Below, piece by piece: positions 1-7,834 of a stretch of 64,000 nt of DNA (position 1 is the first letter of the stretch; every line of letters begins with the position of its first letter). The position numbers were made by a program, and so were the translations under genes. The DNA is from Acidovorax sp. KKS102 (GTDB lineage Bacteria > Pseudomonadota > Gammaproteobacteria > Burkholderiales > Burkholderiaceae_C). Below the pieces are notes generated by a model. That model saw only the letters and a program-made list of their open reading frames with translations. It searched no databases and had not been told where the DNA came from. Location of the stretch: the NCBI RefSeq assembly GCF_000302535.1, contig NC_018708.1:2852001-2916000 (forward strand). The letters are read 5' to 3'.

Positions 1-473
1 AGCCCGCGCTGCGTGAGCTGACCCTTGCCACGGGCGAAAGCGCTGCGTTTTACGTGCGTGAAGGCAATGTGCGCACCTGCCTCGTGCGCGTGGAAGGTCC
101 CCAGGCGCTGCGCCACCACGCCCGCATAGGCGAAGGACTGCCGCTGGACAAGGGTTCGCCGGGCCGCGTGATCCTGGCGTTTTCGGGCGAGCCGGGCAAA
201 GCCTATGAAGAGATCCGCAAGAAGGGCTACCACTGGTCGATTGGTGAACGCGAACAGGGCGTGGCCACCGTGTCGGCGCCGGTGTTTGGCATGCACTGGC
301 GGCTCATGGGCTCGGTGTGCATCTCAGGCCCGGCCTCGCGTTTGCCTGCTGAAAAGCTCGAAGCGCTGGCGCACACCGTGATCGCTGCGGCAACGCAGTT
401 GTCCTATGCGCTGGCCGGCAGCTCGGCCGCGCCGGCCCATGCCCCCGTGCGGGCGACCCAGTGGCATCCCTGA
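1..473 (+). CDS. IclR-family transcriptional regulator, C-terminal part
   Basis: The reading frame is already open at the window edge (first full codon at position 3), so the N-terminal winged-helix DNA-binding domain lies outside the window. What remains, about 156 residues, looks like the IclR effector-binding domain: ESAAFYVREG, a GEGLPLDKGSPGRV stretch, EREQGVATVSAPVF, and a closing segment with SVCISGPASRL. In the family this GAF-like domain binds a small metabolite, often an aromatic or short organic acid, and controls a neighbouring catabolic operon. The next gene starts 45 bases downstream on the same strand and may be co-transcribed. The ligand cannot be read from the sequence. Confidence in the family is high; the regulon is unknown. 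Confidence 0.85.
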   Translation, partial: PALRELTLATGESAAFYVREGNVRTCLVRVEGPQALRHHARIGEGLPLDKGSPGRVILAFSGEPGKAYEEIRKKGYHWSIGEREQGVATVSAPVFGMHWRLMGSVCISGPASRLPAEKLEALAHTVIAAATQLSYALAGSSAAPAHAPVRATQWHP

Positions 474-518
474 TACTTGCGTTCGTTATCCACCCCTACA
501 AAAACCCAGGAGACCACC

Positions 519-1100
519 GTGAGCCGCTACCCCTTCCCCGACCTGAACACCCTGCCCGAGGACATCCGCGCGCGGATTCTTGAAGTGCAGGAGAAGGCCG
601 GGTTCATCCCCAACGTGTTCCTCGCGTTTGCCCGCCGCCCGGCAGAATGGCGCGCCTTCTTTGCGTACCACGATGCGCTCATGCTCAAGGAGGAAGGCAG
701 CCTGACCAAGGGCGAGCGCGAGATGATCGTCACCACCACCAGCGCCGCCAATCAGTGCCTGTATTGCGTGGTGGCGCATGGCGCAATCCTGCGCATCTAC
801 GAAAAAAAGCCGCTCATCGCCGACCAGGTGGCAGTGAACTACCGCAAGGCAGACATCAGCCCCCGGGAGCGGGCCATGCTCGACTTCGCCATGAAGGTGT
901 GCCAGAACGCCCACGAGATCGACGACACCGATTTCGAGGCCCTGCACCCGCATGGGTTCGATGACGAGGACATCTGGGACATCGCGGCCATCACGGCGTT
1001 CTTTGGCCTGTCCAACCGCATGGCCAGCTTTGCCGGTATGCAGCCCAACCCCGAGTTCTATCTGATGGGCCGTGTGCCCAAGGCCAAGCCTGCGGCCTGA
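519..1100 (+). CDS. AhpD-like peroxidase-related protein
   Basis: This 193-residue protein belongs to the carboxymuconolactone decarboxylase/AhpD superfamily, in the peroxidase-related branch. The signature is NQCLYCVVAHGA, the CxxC plus downstream His arrangement that gives AhpD-like proteins thiol peroxidase or disulfide reductase chemistry. I chose the GTG start at 519 because AGGAG sits at 508-512; an in-frame start at 477 would add 14 residues with no ribosome site. It follows the IclR gene closely and is 8 bases ahead of a secreted-protein gene, suggesting one transcript. The substrate is unknown. The family is clear; a role in peroxide or quinone detoxification is inference. Confidence 0.85.
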   Translation: MSRYPFPDLNTLPEDIRARILEVQEKAGFIPNVFLAFARRPAEWRAFFAYHDALMLKEEGSLTKGEREMIVTTTSAANQCLYCVVAHGAILRIYEKKPLIADQVAVNYRKADISPRERAMLDFAMKVCQNAHEIDDTDFEALHPHGFDDEDIWDIAAITAFFGLSNRMASFAGMQPNPEFYLMGRVPKAKPAA

Positions 1101-1108
1101 TACCCACC

Positions 1109-1822
1109 ATGCGCGCCGCAGCAACGATCTGGCTCTGTGTGCTGGCCGCCCCCGCAGTGCAGGCTGCGGGGTTTGGGCCGCCAGAAGGCACGCTGCCCAT
1201 TCACCCGTTGCCGGTGGCTGTGCCTGCGGGCGCACTGTCGCCGCTGCGGTCCTCCGCCCTCTTCCGCGAAGAGTCCAACGCCGGGGCGGCGCCCACGTAC
1301 TACCTGGGCGCCGGCGTGGCGGGGTCGCGCCTGCAAATCCCCGACTCGCCCGGCGCCACGGCGTGGCAGGTGGTGCCCACGGCGGCTTGCGCGCGCCTGG
1401 AGCCCGTGCCCCCAGCGCTGCTGCGAACACCCGCCGTGCAGGCCGTCTTGGTGCAGCAAAACCCCCTGCCCATGGAATGCGCTGCAGCCTTTGAAGGGAG
1501 CTGCACCAGCCGCGACGGAAAGCTGCGCATCGCCACAGCCTTCGAGGGCCGTCGCCGCGCCGCGCGCGTGGGTGGCGGCTTTTTCGGCACCGAAGGCACC
1601 ATCGACACCACCTTCTACACCGGCGTGCGCACGCTCAGCATCGAACACCTGCCCAGCCGTCTGGCACTGCGCATGCAGGAGCGCCTGAACAACAGCAACG
1701 GCTACAGCGCCCCGCAGACGGCCATTCGCTATCTGCCAGAGCTGCAGCGCCTGCTCTTGCTGGGTGCCTCCGAGGCACAGGGCATGCCCATGGCGCATTG
1801 CGTAGCCCTGCCGCCTGGTTGA
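1109..1822 (+). CDS. Secreted hypothetical protein
   Basis: A 237-residue protein with a short N-terminal signal peptide (MRAAATIWLCVLAAPAVQA, cleavage probably after AQA/A), so it is likely periplasmic. I do not recognise a domain. Three or four cysteines in the mature part (AACARLE, PMECAAAFEG, GSCTSRD, AHCVALPPG) could form disulfides. It lies 8 bases after the AhpD-like gene in the same direction and converges with the large GGDEF-EAL gene at 1891. Codon use matches its neighbours, so I consider it a real native gene of unknown function. Confidence 0.7.
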   Translation: MRAAATIWLCVLAAPAVQAAGFGPPEGTLPIHPLPVAVPAGALSPLRSSALFREESNAGAAPTYYLGAGVAGSRLQIPDSPGATAWQVVPTAACARLEPVPPALLRTPAVQAVLVQQNPLPMECAAAFEGSCTSRDGKLRIATAFEGRRRAARVGGGFFGTEGTIDTTFYTGVRTLSIEHLPSRLALRMQERLNNSNGYSAPQTAIRYLPELQRLLLLGASEAQGMPMAHCVALPPG

Positions 1823-1890
1823 CGGTATTCCTTGCCTCTCGGTCGCCGCAGATGGCGCCGCCCCCTTCCTCGCTATCTCCGCCGAAGGCA

Positions 1891-4800
1891 TCAGGCAGGC
1901 AAGCCAACGTCTTCCTGAGGCACCCAGGGCTGCTGCGCCCGCCACTGGTCCAGCCAGCCCGGCACCTGCTGCGCAGGCATGGGCCGTGCAATGCCATACC
2001 CCTGGCCCAGCACGCAGCCCATGGCCAGCAGCTTGCGGCCGTGAGCCACGGTATCTACACCCTCGGCAATCACCTTGCGATTGAAGGCCTTGGACAGGCC
2101 GACCACGCCCTGAACGATCGCCAAATCATCCCGGTCATCGAGCATGTCGCGCACAAAACTCTGGTCGATCTTGAGCAGCTCCGCGGGCAGCTTTTTCAGG
2201 TAGGTCAGCGACGAGTAGCCCGTCCCGAAATCGTCCAGCGCAAAACGCACGCCCAGCTCGGCACATGCGTGCATCAGGCCGGACACCTGGGCCATGTCCT
2301 GCAGCGCGCTGGTCTCCACGATCTCCAGCTCCAGCGCCGACGAAGGCACCGTGGGGTGAGCGGCCAGTGCCTGGCGCAGCTTGTGCACAAAGTCATCCTG
2401 CTGCAGCTGCCGGGAGAACACATTGACGCTGACCGGCAGGTGCAGCCCCGCCGCCAACCACTGCGCCATCTGCGACAAGGCCAGGTCCAGCACCCGCTCA
2501 CCAATCGCAATGGCCAGGTCATGGTCTTCAATCACCGGCAGGAACTGGCCGGGCGCGAGCAGGCCCCGTTCGGGATGCAACCAGCGGACCAGCGCCTCCA
2601 TGCCCACCACCTCGCCCGTCTGCATGTTGACCTGGGGCTGGTAGTACAGCACCAGCTGGTGCTGCGCAATGGCAGCGGCAATCTGGTCCAGGCTTTCGCG
2701 CTTGATGCGGATGGCGGCATCGCTGGCCACATCGAACAGGTGGAACCGGTTTTTGCCCGCCTGCTTGGCCAGGTACATGGCTTGGTCCGCATGCCGGATG
2801 AGCTGCTCCGAGCTGGAGCCGTCTTGCGGGTAGATGGTGACGCCGATGCTGGCGGAGACTTGCAAGGAGTTGCCGCCCACCTGCAACGGCTCTGCGGCCA
2901 CCTGCAGCAGCCGCAGCAGCAGGGGTTCGCAGTCGTGCTCGGTCGACAGGTCGGACATGACGGCCACAAACTCGTCCCCGCCAATGCGCGCCAGCGTGTC
3001 GCCATCGCGCAGTGCCAACCGCAGGCGCTTGGCAATCGCCACCAGAAACTCGTCACCCGCCGCGTGGCCATAGCGGTCGTTGATGTCCTTGAAGCCGTCC
3101 AGGTCCAGAAAGGCCACCGCCAGCGACTTTTGGCGCCGCACGCAGTGCGCCATGGCCTGCTGCAGCCGGTCGGCCAGCAGCACGCGGTTGGGCAGGTGCG
3201 TCAGCATGTCAAAGTGCGCCACCTCGGCCAGTTGCTCGTTGATACGGCGCATCTGCGCGTTGGCGGCCTCCAACTCGGCCTGGCTGCGCAGGCGCTCCGT
3301 CATGTCGCGAACGATCATGCTGCTGTATTGGCGGCCCTCGCTGTCTCCGTAGATGCTGGAGCTGATCTCGGCCGTGAATCGGCTGCCATCGCCCCGGACC
3401 ATGGTCAACAGGCCGGCCGCCTGCCCCATCTGCTCGCGCCGCCCGAGCAGCTCGTGCAGCCGGGGGTCGGTGGGGTCGGCCAGCCCCGCGCGTCCCCGGG
3501 CAATGATTTGCGCCTCGCTCAAGCCAAACAGGCGGCACGCCGCCCGATTCACGGCCAGCACGGTGCCATCGGGCGAGGTGAGCAGCACAGCGTCCATGCT
3601 GTTGTCAAACAACGCCTGGAACTTGAGTTCGCGGTCCTGCAGCTGCGACGTCAGCTTGCGCCGCATGGTGATGTCGACAAAGGTCACCACGATCTTGTCG
3701 AGCGCTCCCACCGGCGTGAACCAGGGGTCGGCACGGCACAGCACCCAGCAGATGTCGGCATCTTTGGAGCGAACAATGCCCACCACGATGCCGTTGACTG
3801 GTTCGCGGGTGGCAACCACGCGCGAGGCGGGGTAGTCAGACACCGGCATGGTCTGGCCTTCCTCGTTCAGGAAGGACCAGGCCGGATCGATCAGCTGTTT
3901 ACCAGTCATCTGCTCAAAGCTGAGTCCCAGGAGGTTGCTGGCCTCGGCGTTGCACCGGACCACGGCACCCGTTGCATCGTGGATGACGAGGCCCGTCATC
4001 AGGTTGTCAATGAGGGACCGCTGCTCGATTTCACTGTCGCGAAGCACCTGCTCCACCACCTGCCGTTGGTCCTCGTTTTCTTTTTCGCGGCGGGCCAGGC
4101 GCAGCGACACGAACTTGATGAAGGCGAGCAGCAGCACGGTCAAGGCCAGCGGTGTGTCAATGCTCCGACCCCAGACCCGAAAGAACCGGTTCTCCGGCTG
4201 TGCCACAAAGACTGTCGCAGGCAACTGGTCGAGCCGATGGAACAGGTTGATGAAGTTCTGTCCATTCAGCAGTGCGTTGGGCCCTTCGACCCGCCCTTGC
4301 ACAGGGAACTTCTGGGCGGTCAGATACCGGACGAGTGCCCCATCACGGCGCGTGCCATAGACCTCTTCCTTGGTGACCGAGACAGGCACGGGGTAGCGCG
4401 TCATCAGGTAGCCATCATCGCGCAGCACACCCACCGTGAGCTGCTGCACCAGCGGGGCGTCTTTCCAGAGCGACTCCAGAAAATCGACCGGGAACACATC
4501 CGTCAACACGGCCCGAGGCTGGCCCTGCGTGTCCCGCAGCACATAACTGAGCGTGAAAACCCAGCCCGGGCCCAGCATGTCTCTCTGGGGTCTCCCGAGG
4601 TAGACGTCGCGCAGGTCCCGAGCAACACGCACAACGTCTTGAAAGCTGGGCTGACTCGCCATGCTGGGCAGATCACGCAGGCTTGTGGTGTGGGATGAGG
4701 CCAGTAACTGACCGCTCAAGTCGCTCACAAAGGCTTGGCTGACTTCGGGGCGGTGCTTGCGGTAGTCCACCAACATCTGCTGTACCCGCGCCAAGTTGTC

Positions 4801-5052
4801 GAGGCCATCGGGCGAGATGGCAATGGCATCCGCCAGGCTGAACATACCAGCGCGTTTGGAAAGAAAAAAAGTGTCCAGCGTCCGCGTGAGCAACATCAGG
4901 TTGGACTGCATGTGCTGCTCTTCGCGCTCCTTGACCTGGCCCCACTCGTCAAAGGCGTACAGGCCCACCATCAAAAGAACCGACGCGATGACCAGATTTG
5001 TCACCTTGTGGATGCTGCTGGCAGCTGCGCTTGCTTGGATGGATAAGTTCAT
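1891..5052 (-). CDS. Membrane sensor PAS-PAS-GGDEF-EAL c-di-GMP protein
   Basis: A protein of about 1053 residues that should make and/or break cyclic di-GMP. N-terminal membrane helix (about residues 17-34, VTNLVIASVLLMVGLYAF), a periplasmic Cache-like sensor region to about 300, and a second helix (LALTVLLLAFIKFVSL). Two PAS domains follow (IDNLMTGLVIHDATGAVV; LFDNSMDAVLLTSPDGTVL), then GGDEF with intact RIGGDEF and EAL with intact EALVRW and DDFGTGYSSL. Both catalytic halves look competent, so the net activity cannot be predicted. I chose the ATG at 5052 over a TTG 15 bases further upstream. The gene stands alone and converges with the secreted-protein gene. The signal sensed is unknown. 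Confidence 0.92.
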   Translation of the reverse strand: MNLSIQASAAASSIHKVTNLVIASVLLMVGLYAFDEWGQVKEREEQHMQSNLMLLTRTLDTFFLSKRAGMFSLADAIAISPDGLDNLARVQQMLVDYRKHRPEVSQAFVSDLSGQLLASSHTTSLRDLPSMASQPSFQDVVRVARDLRDVYLGRPQRDMLGPGWVFTLSYVLRDTQGQPRAVLTDVFPVDFLESLWKDAPLVQQLTVGVLRDDGYLMTRYPVPVSVTKEEVYGTRRDGALVRYLTAQKFPVQGRVEGPNALLNGQNFINLFHRLDQLPATVFVAQPENRFFRVWGRSIDTPLALTVLLLAFIKFVSLRLARREKENEDQRQVVEQVLRDSEIEQRSLIDNLMTGLVIHDATGAVVRCNAEASNLLGLSFEQMTGKQLIDPAWSFLNEEGQTMPVSDYPASRVVATREPVNGIVVGIVRSKDADICWVLCRADPWFTPVGALDKIVVTFVDITMRRKLTSQLQDRELKFQALFDNSMDAVLLTSPDGTVLAVNRAACRLFGLSEAQIIARGRAGLADPTDPRLHELLGRREQMGQAAGLLTMVRGDGSRFTAEISSSIYGDSEGRQYSSMIVRDMTERLRSQAELEAANAQMRRINEQLAEVAHFDMLTHLPNRVLLADRLQQAMAHCVRRQKSLAVAFLDLDGFKDINDRYGHAAGDEFLVAIAKRLRLALRDGDTLARIGGDEFVAVMSDLSTEHDCEPLLLRLLQVAAEPLQVGGNSLQVSASIGVTIYPQDGSSSEQLIRHADQAMYLAKQAGKNRFHLFDVASDAAIRIKRESLDQIAAAIAQHQLVLYYQPQVNMQTGEVVGMEALVRWLHPERGLLAPGQFLPVIEDHDLAIAIGERVLDLALSQMAQWLAAGLHLPVSVNVFSRQLQQDDFVHKLRQALAAHPTVPSSALELEIVETSALQDMAQVSGLMHACAELGVRFALDDFGTGYSSLTYLKKLPAELLKIDQSFVRDMLDDRDDLAIVQGVVGLSKAFNRKVIAEGVDTVAHGRKLLAMGCVLGQGYGIARPMPAQQVPGWLDQWRAQQPWVPQEDVGLPA

Positions 5053-5280
5053 TCTCAGAAAGCACAAAACGGCACGTCGGTGCAGGGGGGCATTTCCCTC
5101 CCCGCTCTATTCGTTTTCTTCTGTTATCCCCCGAACCATCCTAACAGGTAACAAATTGAACAAGGGTACCCGGCGGGCGCTATTCATGCCGCCCGGCAGG
5201 CTTTCGGGTCCTGGCGCGCACCACGGTCCAGAGGGAGGGGGTTGCACATCGGCCGCACACCAAGCCTCACCAGCGCGAAC

Positions 5281-5338
5281 ACTATGTTTTTAATAGCACT
5301 TCAGGCATGAGATACCTGCGCTAGTGGCCAAATTGATC
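5281..5338. repeat. Dispersed intergenic repeat, copy interrupted by IS30 element
   Basis: Contains the recurring pattern of this window: TATGTTTTTAATAGCACTT, then GCGCTAGTGGCC and AAATTGATC. The repeat appears to resume across the insertion sequence at 6413 (ATCTCAAAATAG). Related copies occur near 9549, 29568, 38318, 44728, 47248, 54385, 59722 and 63476. The rest of 5053-5280 holds no gene I can support. Confidence 0.6.
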
Positions 5339-6412
5339 GGCGGTTTCAACAACGAAGTGCACCAGTCCCCAGTGTAAGTGGGGTCACTTTGTAGCCGTGG
5401 AACACCTCATGCGGAGTCTTCCAGCCCAAGCATCTGCGGGGTCGGTGGTTGAGCCGGTACACGGCTTGGAGCACCTCTTGCTCGCTGGCCTTGCCCAGAT
5501 CGCTGCCCTTGGGGAAGTAGTGGCGTAGCAGCCCATTGTGGTTCTCGTTGAGTCCTCGCTGCCAGGGGCTGTGCGGGTCAGCAAAGTACACCTTCGTCTT
5601 TAGACGCCTATGTACCCACCTGTGATCGGCGAACTCCTTGCCGTTGTCCAGCGTCAGGGTGTGGCGGCGCTTGGGATGGGGCCTGAGCATTTCGATGATG
5701 GCCTGGCCCACCGGCTCGGCCTGGCGCCGCTGCACACGCTGCGCCAGTGTGTAGCGCGAGCGCCGCTCGGTCAGGGTCACCAGCCCTGCCAGCCCACCCG
5801 CACCCGAGACGATGGTGTCGCCCTCCCAATCCCCCAGGCGCGCTCGCTTGTCCACGATGGCGGGGCGCTGTGCGATACCCACGCGATCGCGCAGTTGCCC
5901 CGCACCCTGTGTGCCTTGCGCCGGCAATGGCCGCAACGCAGGCGCGGTGCAGCTTGTCCCATGCGGCGCAGCCGGTTGTAGATGCAGGTGTGGCTGATGC
6001 GCAGGCGCCTTTCCAGCCCCAGGCGGGCGGCTGCCTGCTGAGGCGACAGGTCCAGCTGCAGATACGACAGCACCAGCTCCCACTGGGCACCGTCAAAGCG
6101 CTGAGCGTTGGTCTGGCCGCTTTGGCGCGAGAGAGCCTGTTGATGGGCGTTGTGGGCTTGGTAGGCTGTGCTGGCGTCGCTGTTGCGCCGGATCTCGCGG
6201 GCAATGGTGCTGCGGTGGCGCCCCAGGCGCAGGGCTGTCTGTGTGATCGACAGCCCCACGTCGCGCAGGCATTGGATTTGGTAACGTTCGCTTTGGCTCA
6301 GATGGGTGTAGTTCATGGTGCACTTGGGTTGACTGGCAGGTCACACAAGTCATCTTCACTTACTTGTCTGGGCCTACCTTTTGGCAACGTGCACTTCGTT
6401 GTTGAAACCGCC
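5339..6412 (-). mobile_element. IS30-family insertion sequence, complete, 1074 bp
   Basis: The two ends, 5339-5362 and 6389-6412, are perfect 24-base inverted repeats beginning GGCGGTTTCAACAACG. They are flanked by a 3-base direct repeat, ATC (5336-5338 and 6413-6415), as expected for IS30-type target duplication. The only gene inside is an IS30-type transposase read leftwards, whose stop codon falls in the left terminal repeat. The perfect ends and intact duplication suggest a recent insertion. The transposase frame is broken, so this copy may not be able to move on its own. Confidence 0.93.
5346..6316 (-). pseudogene. IS30-family transposase, frameshifted
   Basis: The N-terminal half starts at ATG 6316 (MNYTHLSQSERYQIQ) and carries the helix-turn-helix typical of IS30 (LRLGRHRSTIAREIRRN). 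The catalytic half is in another frame: GDWEGDTI, LTLDNGKEFADH and SPWQRGLNENHNG supply the DDE residues. The frames meet near the CCCC run at 5898-5901 (GGGG on the coding strand): HRVRG in the first frame should continue as QLRDRVGIAQRP in the second, and one extra base there would restore a single chain. IS30 transposases are normally one uninterrupted protein of about 320-340 residues, which fits the total length. It could be a true mutation, a homopolymer error or programmed slippage. Confidence 0.88.
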
Positions 6413-6466
6413 ATCTCAAAATAGGTGCTAGACACCCCCACCCGAGACACGGGGCCGGCCAGCGGA

Positions 6467-6892
6467 TCAACCCGCCGTCACCAGCGCCCGCATCCAGTCC
6501 GGCAGCGGTGCCGCCTTCTGCTGCGGAAAATCCACCCAGATCGTCGTGGCACCGCCCGCCGCACAGATCACGCCCGGCTGGGCCACGCGTTCCATCGTGC
6601 CCCAGGTCTCGAACGTGGTGCGGCCCGGGTCGCTCACGTAAAGCTTGAGCAGCACGTCCGCCGGGTATTCGAGCTGCTTGTAAAAGTTGCAGAACGCATT
6701 GACGATGACCGGCCCCTGCCCGCGCGGGTCGGGGTTGCAGCCCACCGACACCATCCACTCGATGCGCGCGGTTTCGAGGTAGCGGAAGTACACGGTGTTG
6801 TTGACATGGCCCATTGCATCCATGTCGCCCCAGCGCACCGGGAACCGCATTTCAAAGACCAGCTTCTTGACCTCAGGGATTTCGATCTTCAT
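6467..6892 (-). CDS. Acyl-CoA thioesterase, 4HBT hotdog family
   Basis: A 141-residue hotdog-fold thioesterase. The diagnostic segment is VRWGDMDAMGHVNNTVYFRY, with the catalytic Asp typical of the YbgC/FadM/4-hydroxybenzoyl-CoA thioesterase group. The length is normal for one domain. It lies 20 bases after the stop of the SDR gene at 6913 and reads the same way, so the two probably form an operon from the promoter region near 7700-7760. The expected reaction is hydrolysis of an acyl-CoA to the free acid in the cytoplasm; the chain length preferred is unknown. Confidence 0.88.
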   Translation of the reverse strand: MKIEIPEVKKLVFEMRFPVRWGDMDAMGHVNNTVYFRYLETARIEWMVSVGCNPDPRGQGPVIVNAFCNFYKQLEYPADVLLKLYVSDPGRTTFETWGTMERVAQPGVICAAGGATTIWVDFPQQKAAPLPDWMRALVTAG

Positions 6893-6912
6893 ACCCGCCC
6901 GTACCCCGGGGA

Positions 6913-7695
6913 TCAGACCGCGAAGCCGTCATCGGCAGCGATCACCGCCCCGTTCACAAAATGGCTTTGGTCGCTGGCCAGCATGACCAGCAGCGCGTCC
7001 AGGTCCTGCGGCTGGCCCACGCGCTTGCGCGGCAGCATGTCCATGAGCTTCTTGCCCTGCTCGGTCTGCCAGTGGTGGTGGTTGATTTCCGTGTCGATGT
7101 AGCCGGGGCAAATGGCGTTCACGTTGATGCCGAACCGGCCCCACTCCAGGGCCATCGCCCGGGTCATCTGCACCACGGCAGCCTTGCTCATGCAATAGGC
7201 GCCGATCTGCGGCAGCACCTTCAGGCCCGCCATCGACGCGATGTTGATGATGCGCCCGCCCGTGAAGCTGCCCGGCGCTGCGCCGCGCGAGCGGGCCAGC
7301 ATGCGCTTGCCCACCTCTTGCGCTACAAAGAAGGCGCCCTTCACGTTGGTGTCGAAAATGAAGTCGTAATCCTCGGGCGTCACGTCCTGGATGCGCTGCG
7401 TGGTGCTCACGCCCGAGTTGTTCACCAGGATGTCAATCGACCCCATTTCGGTCTCGGCATGGGCCACGGCGGACTTGATGGAGTCGTGGTCGGTCACGTC
7501 CAGCTCGATCACATGGGCGTCACCGCCCTCGCCTTCGATGCGAGCGCGCAACTCCTTGAGCTTTTCCACTCGGCGGCTGGCCAACACGACGCCTGCGCCC
7601 GCGCGGGCCAGCGTGCGGGCAAACTGTGCGCCCAGCCCGCTGGAGGCGCCCGTGATGAAGGCCACGCGGCCGGACAAGTCGATGCTGTATGCCAT
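6913..7695 (-). CDS. SDR-family oxidoreductase
   Basis: A 260-residue short-chain dehydrogenase/reductase. N-terminal cofactor motif TGASSGLGAQFA, NNSG at the end of strand 4, and the active-site Ser-Tyr-Lys region with IGAYCMSKAA. A GGGAGA ribosome site precedes the ATG. It is first in a leftward pair with the thioesterase at 6467 and is divergent from the ETF-ubiquinone oxidoreductase gene. That context suggests a 3-hydroxyacyl-CoA or related step in fatty acid or branched-chain acid breakdown, but the substrate is inference. The motifs make the family certain. Confidence 0.9.
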   Translation of the reverse strand: MAYSIDLSGRVAFITGASSGLGAQFARTLARAGAGVVLASRRVEKLKELRARIEGEGGDAHVIELDVTDHDSIKSAVAHAETEMGSIDILVNNSGVSTTQRIQDVTPEDYDFIFDTNVKGAFFVAQEVGKRMLARSRGAAPGSFTGGRIINIASMAGLKVLPQIGAYCMSKAAVVQMTRAMALEWGRFGINVNAICPGYIDTEINHHHWQTEQGKKLMDMLPRKRVGQPQDLDALLVMLASDQSHFVNGAVIAADDGFAV

Positions 7696-7721
7696 TTAGA
7701 GTCTCCCTACTGATCAAAATA

Positions 7722-7759
7722 GAACGGTCGTTCGATTGTCTATATTCCGTGAATACAAT
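7722..7759. promoter_or_regulatory. Divergent promoter with palindromic operator
   Basis: GAACGGTCGTTC at 7722-7733 is a perfect hyphenated palindrome between the SDR gene (leftward) and the ETF-QO gene (rightward). A plausible rightward promoter overlaps it: TTCGAT at 7731-7736, 17 bases, TACAAT at 7754-7759. Palindromes of this look are typical of TetR-family operators near acyl-CoA metabolism genes. No TetR gene is in the window, so the regulator would be encoded elsewhere. Confidence 0.5.
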
Positions 7760-7834
7760 CAGTCGCCAGACAGACAGGGCGCGGTCGGCGCTCTGTAGAA
7801 AATAATCCATTATCAAACGCCCGACGAGAAGCCC

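Noticed and set aside
1798-4698. Long plus-strand frame opposite the PAS-GGDEF-EAL gene
   Set aside because: Same reason: His/Gln/Arg-rich shadow of a gene with intact catalytic motifs on the other strand.
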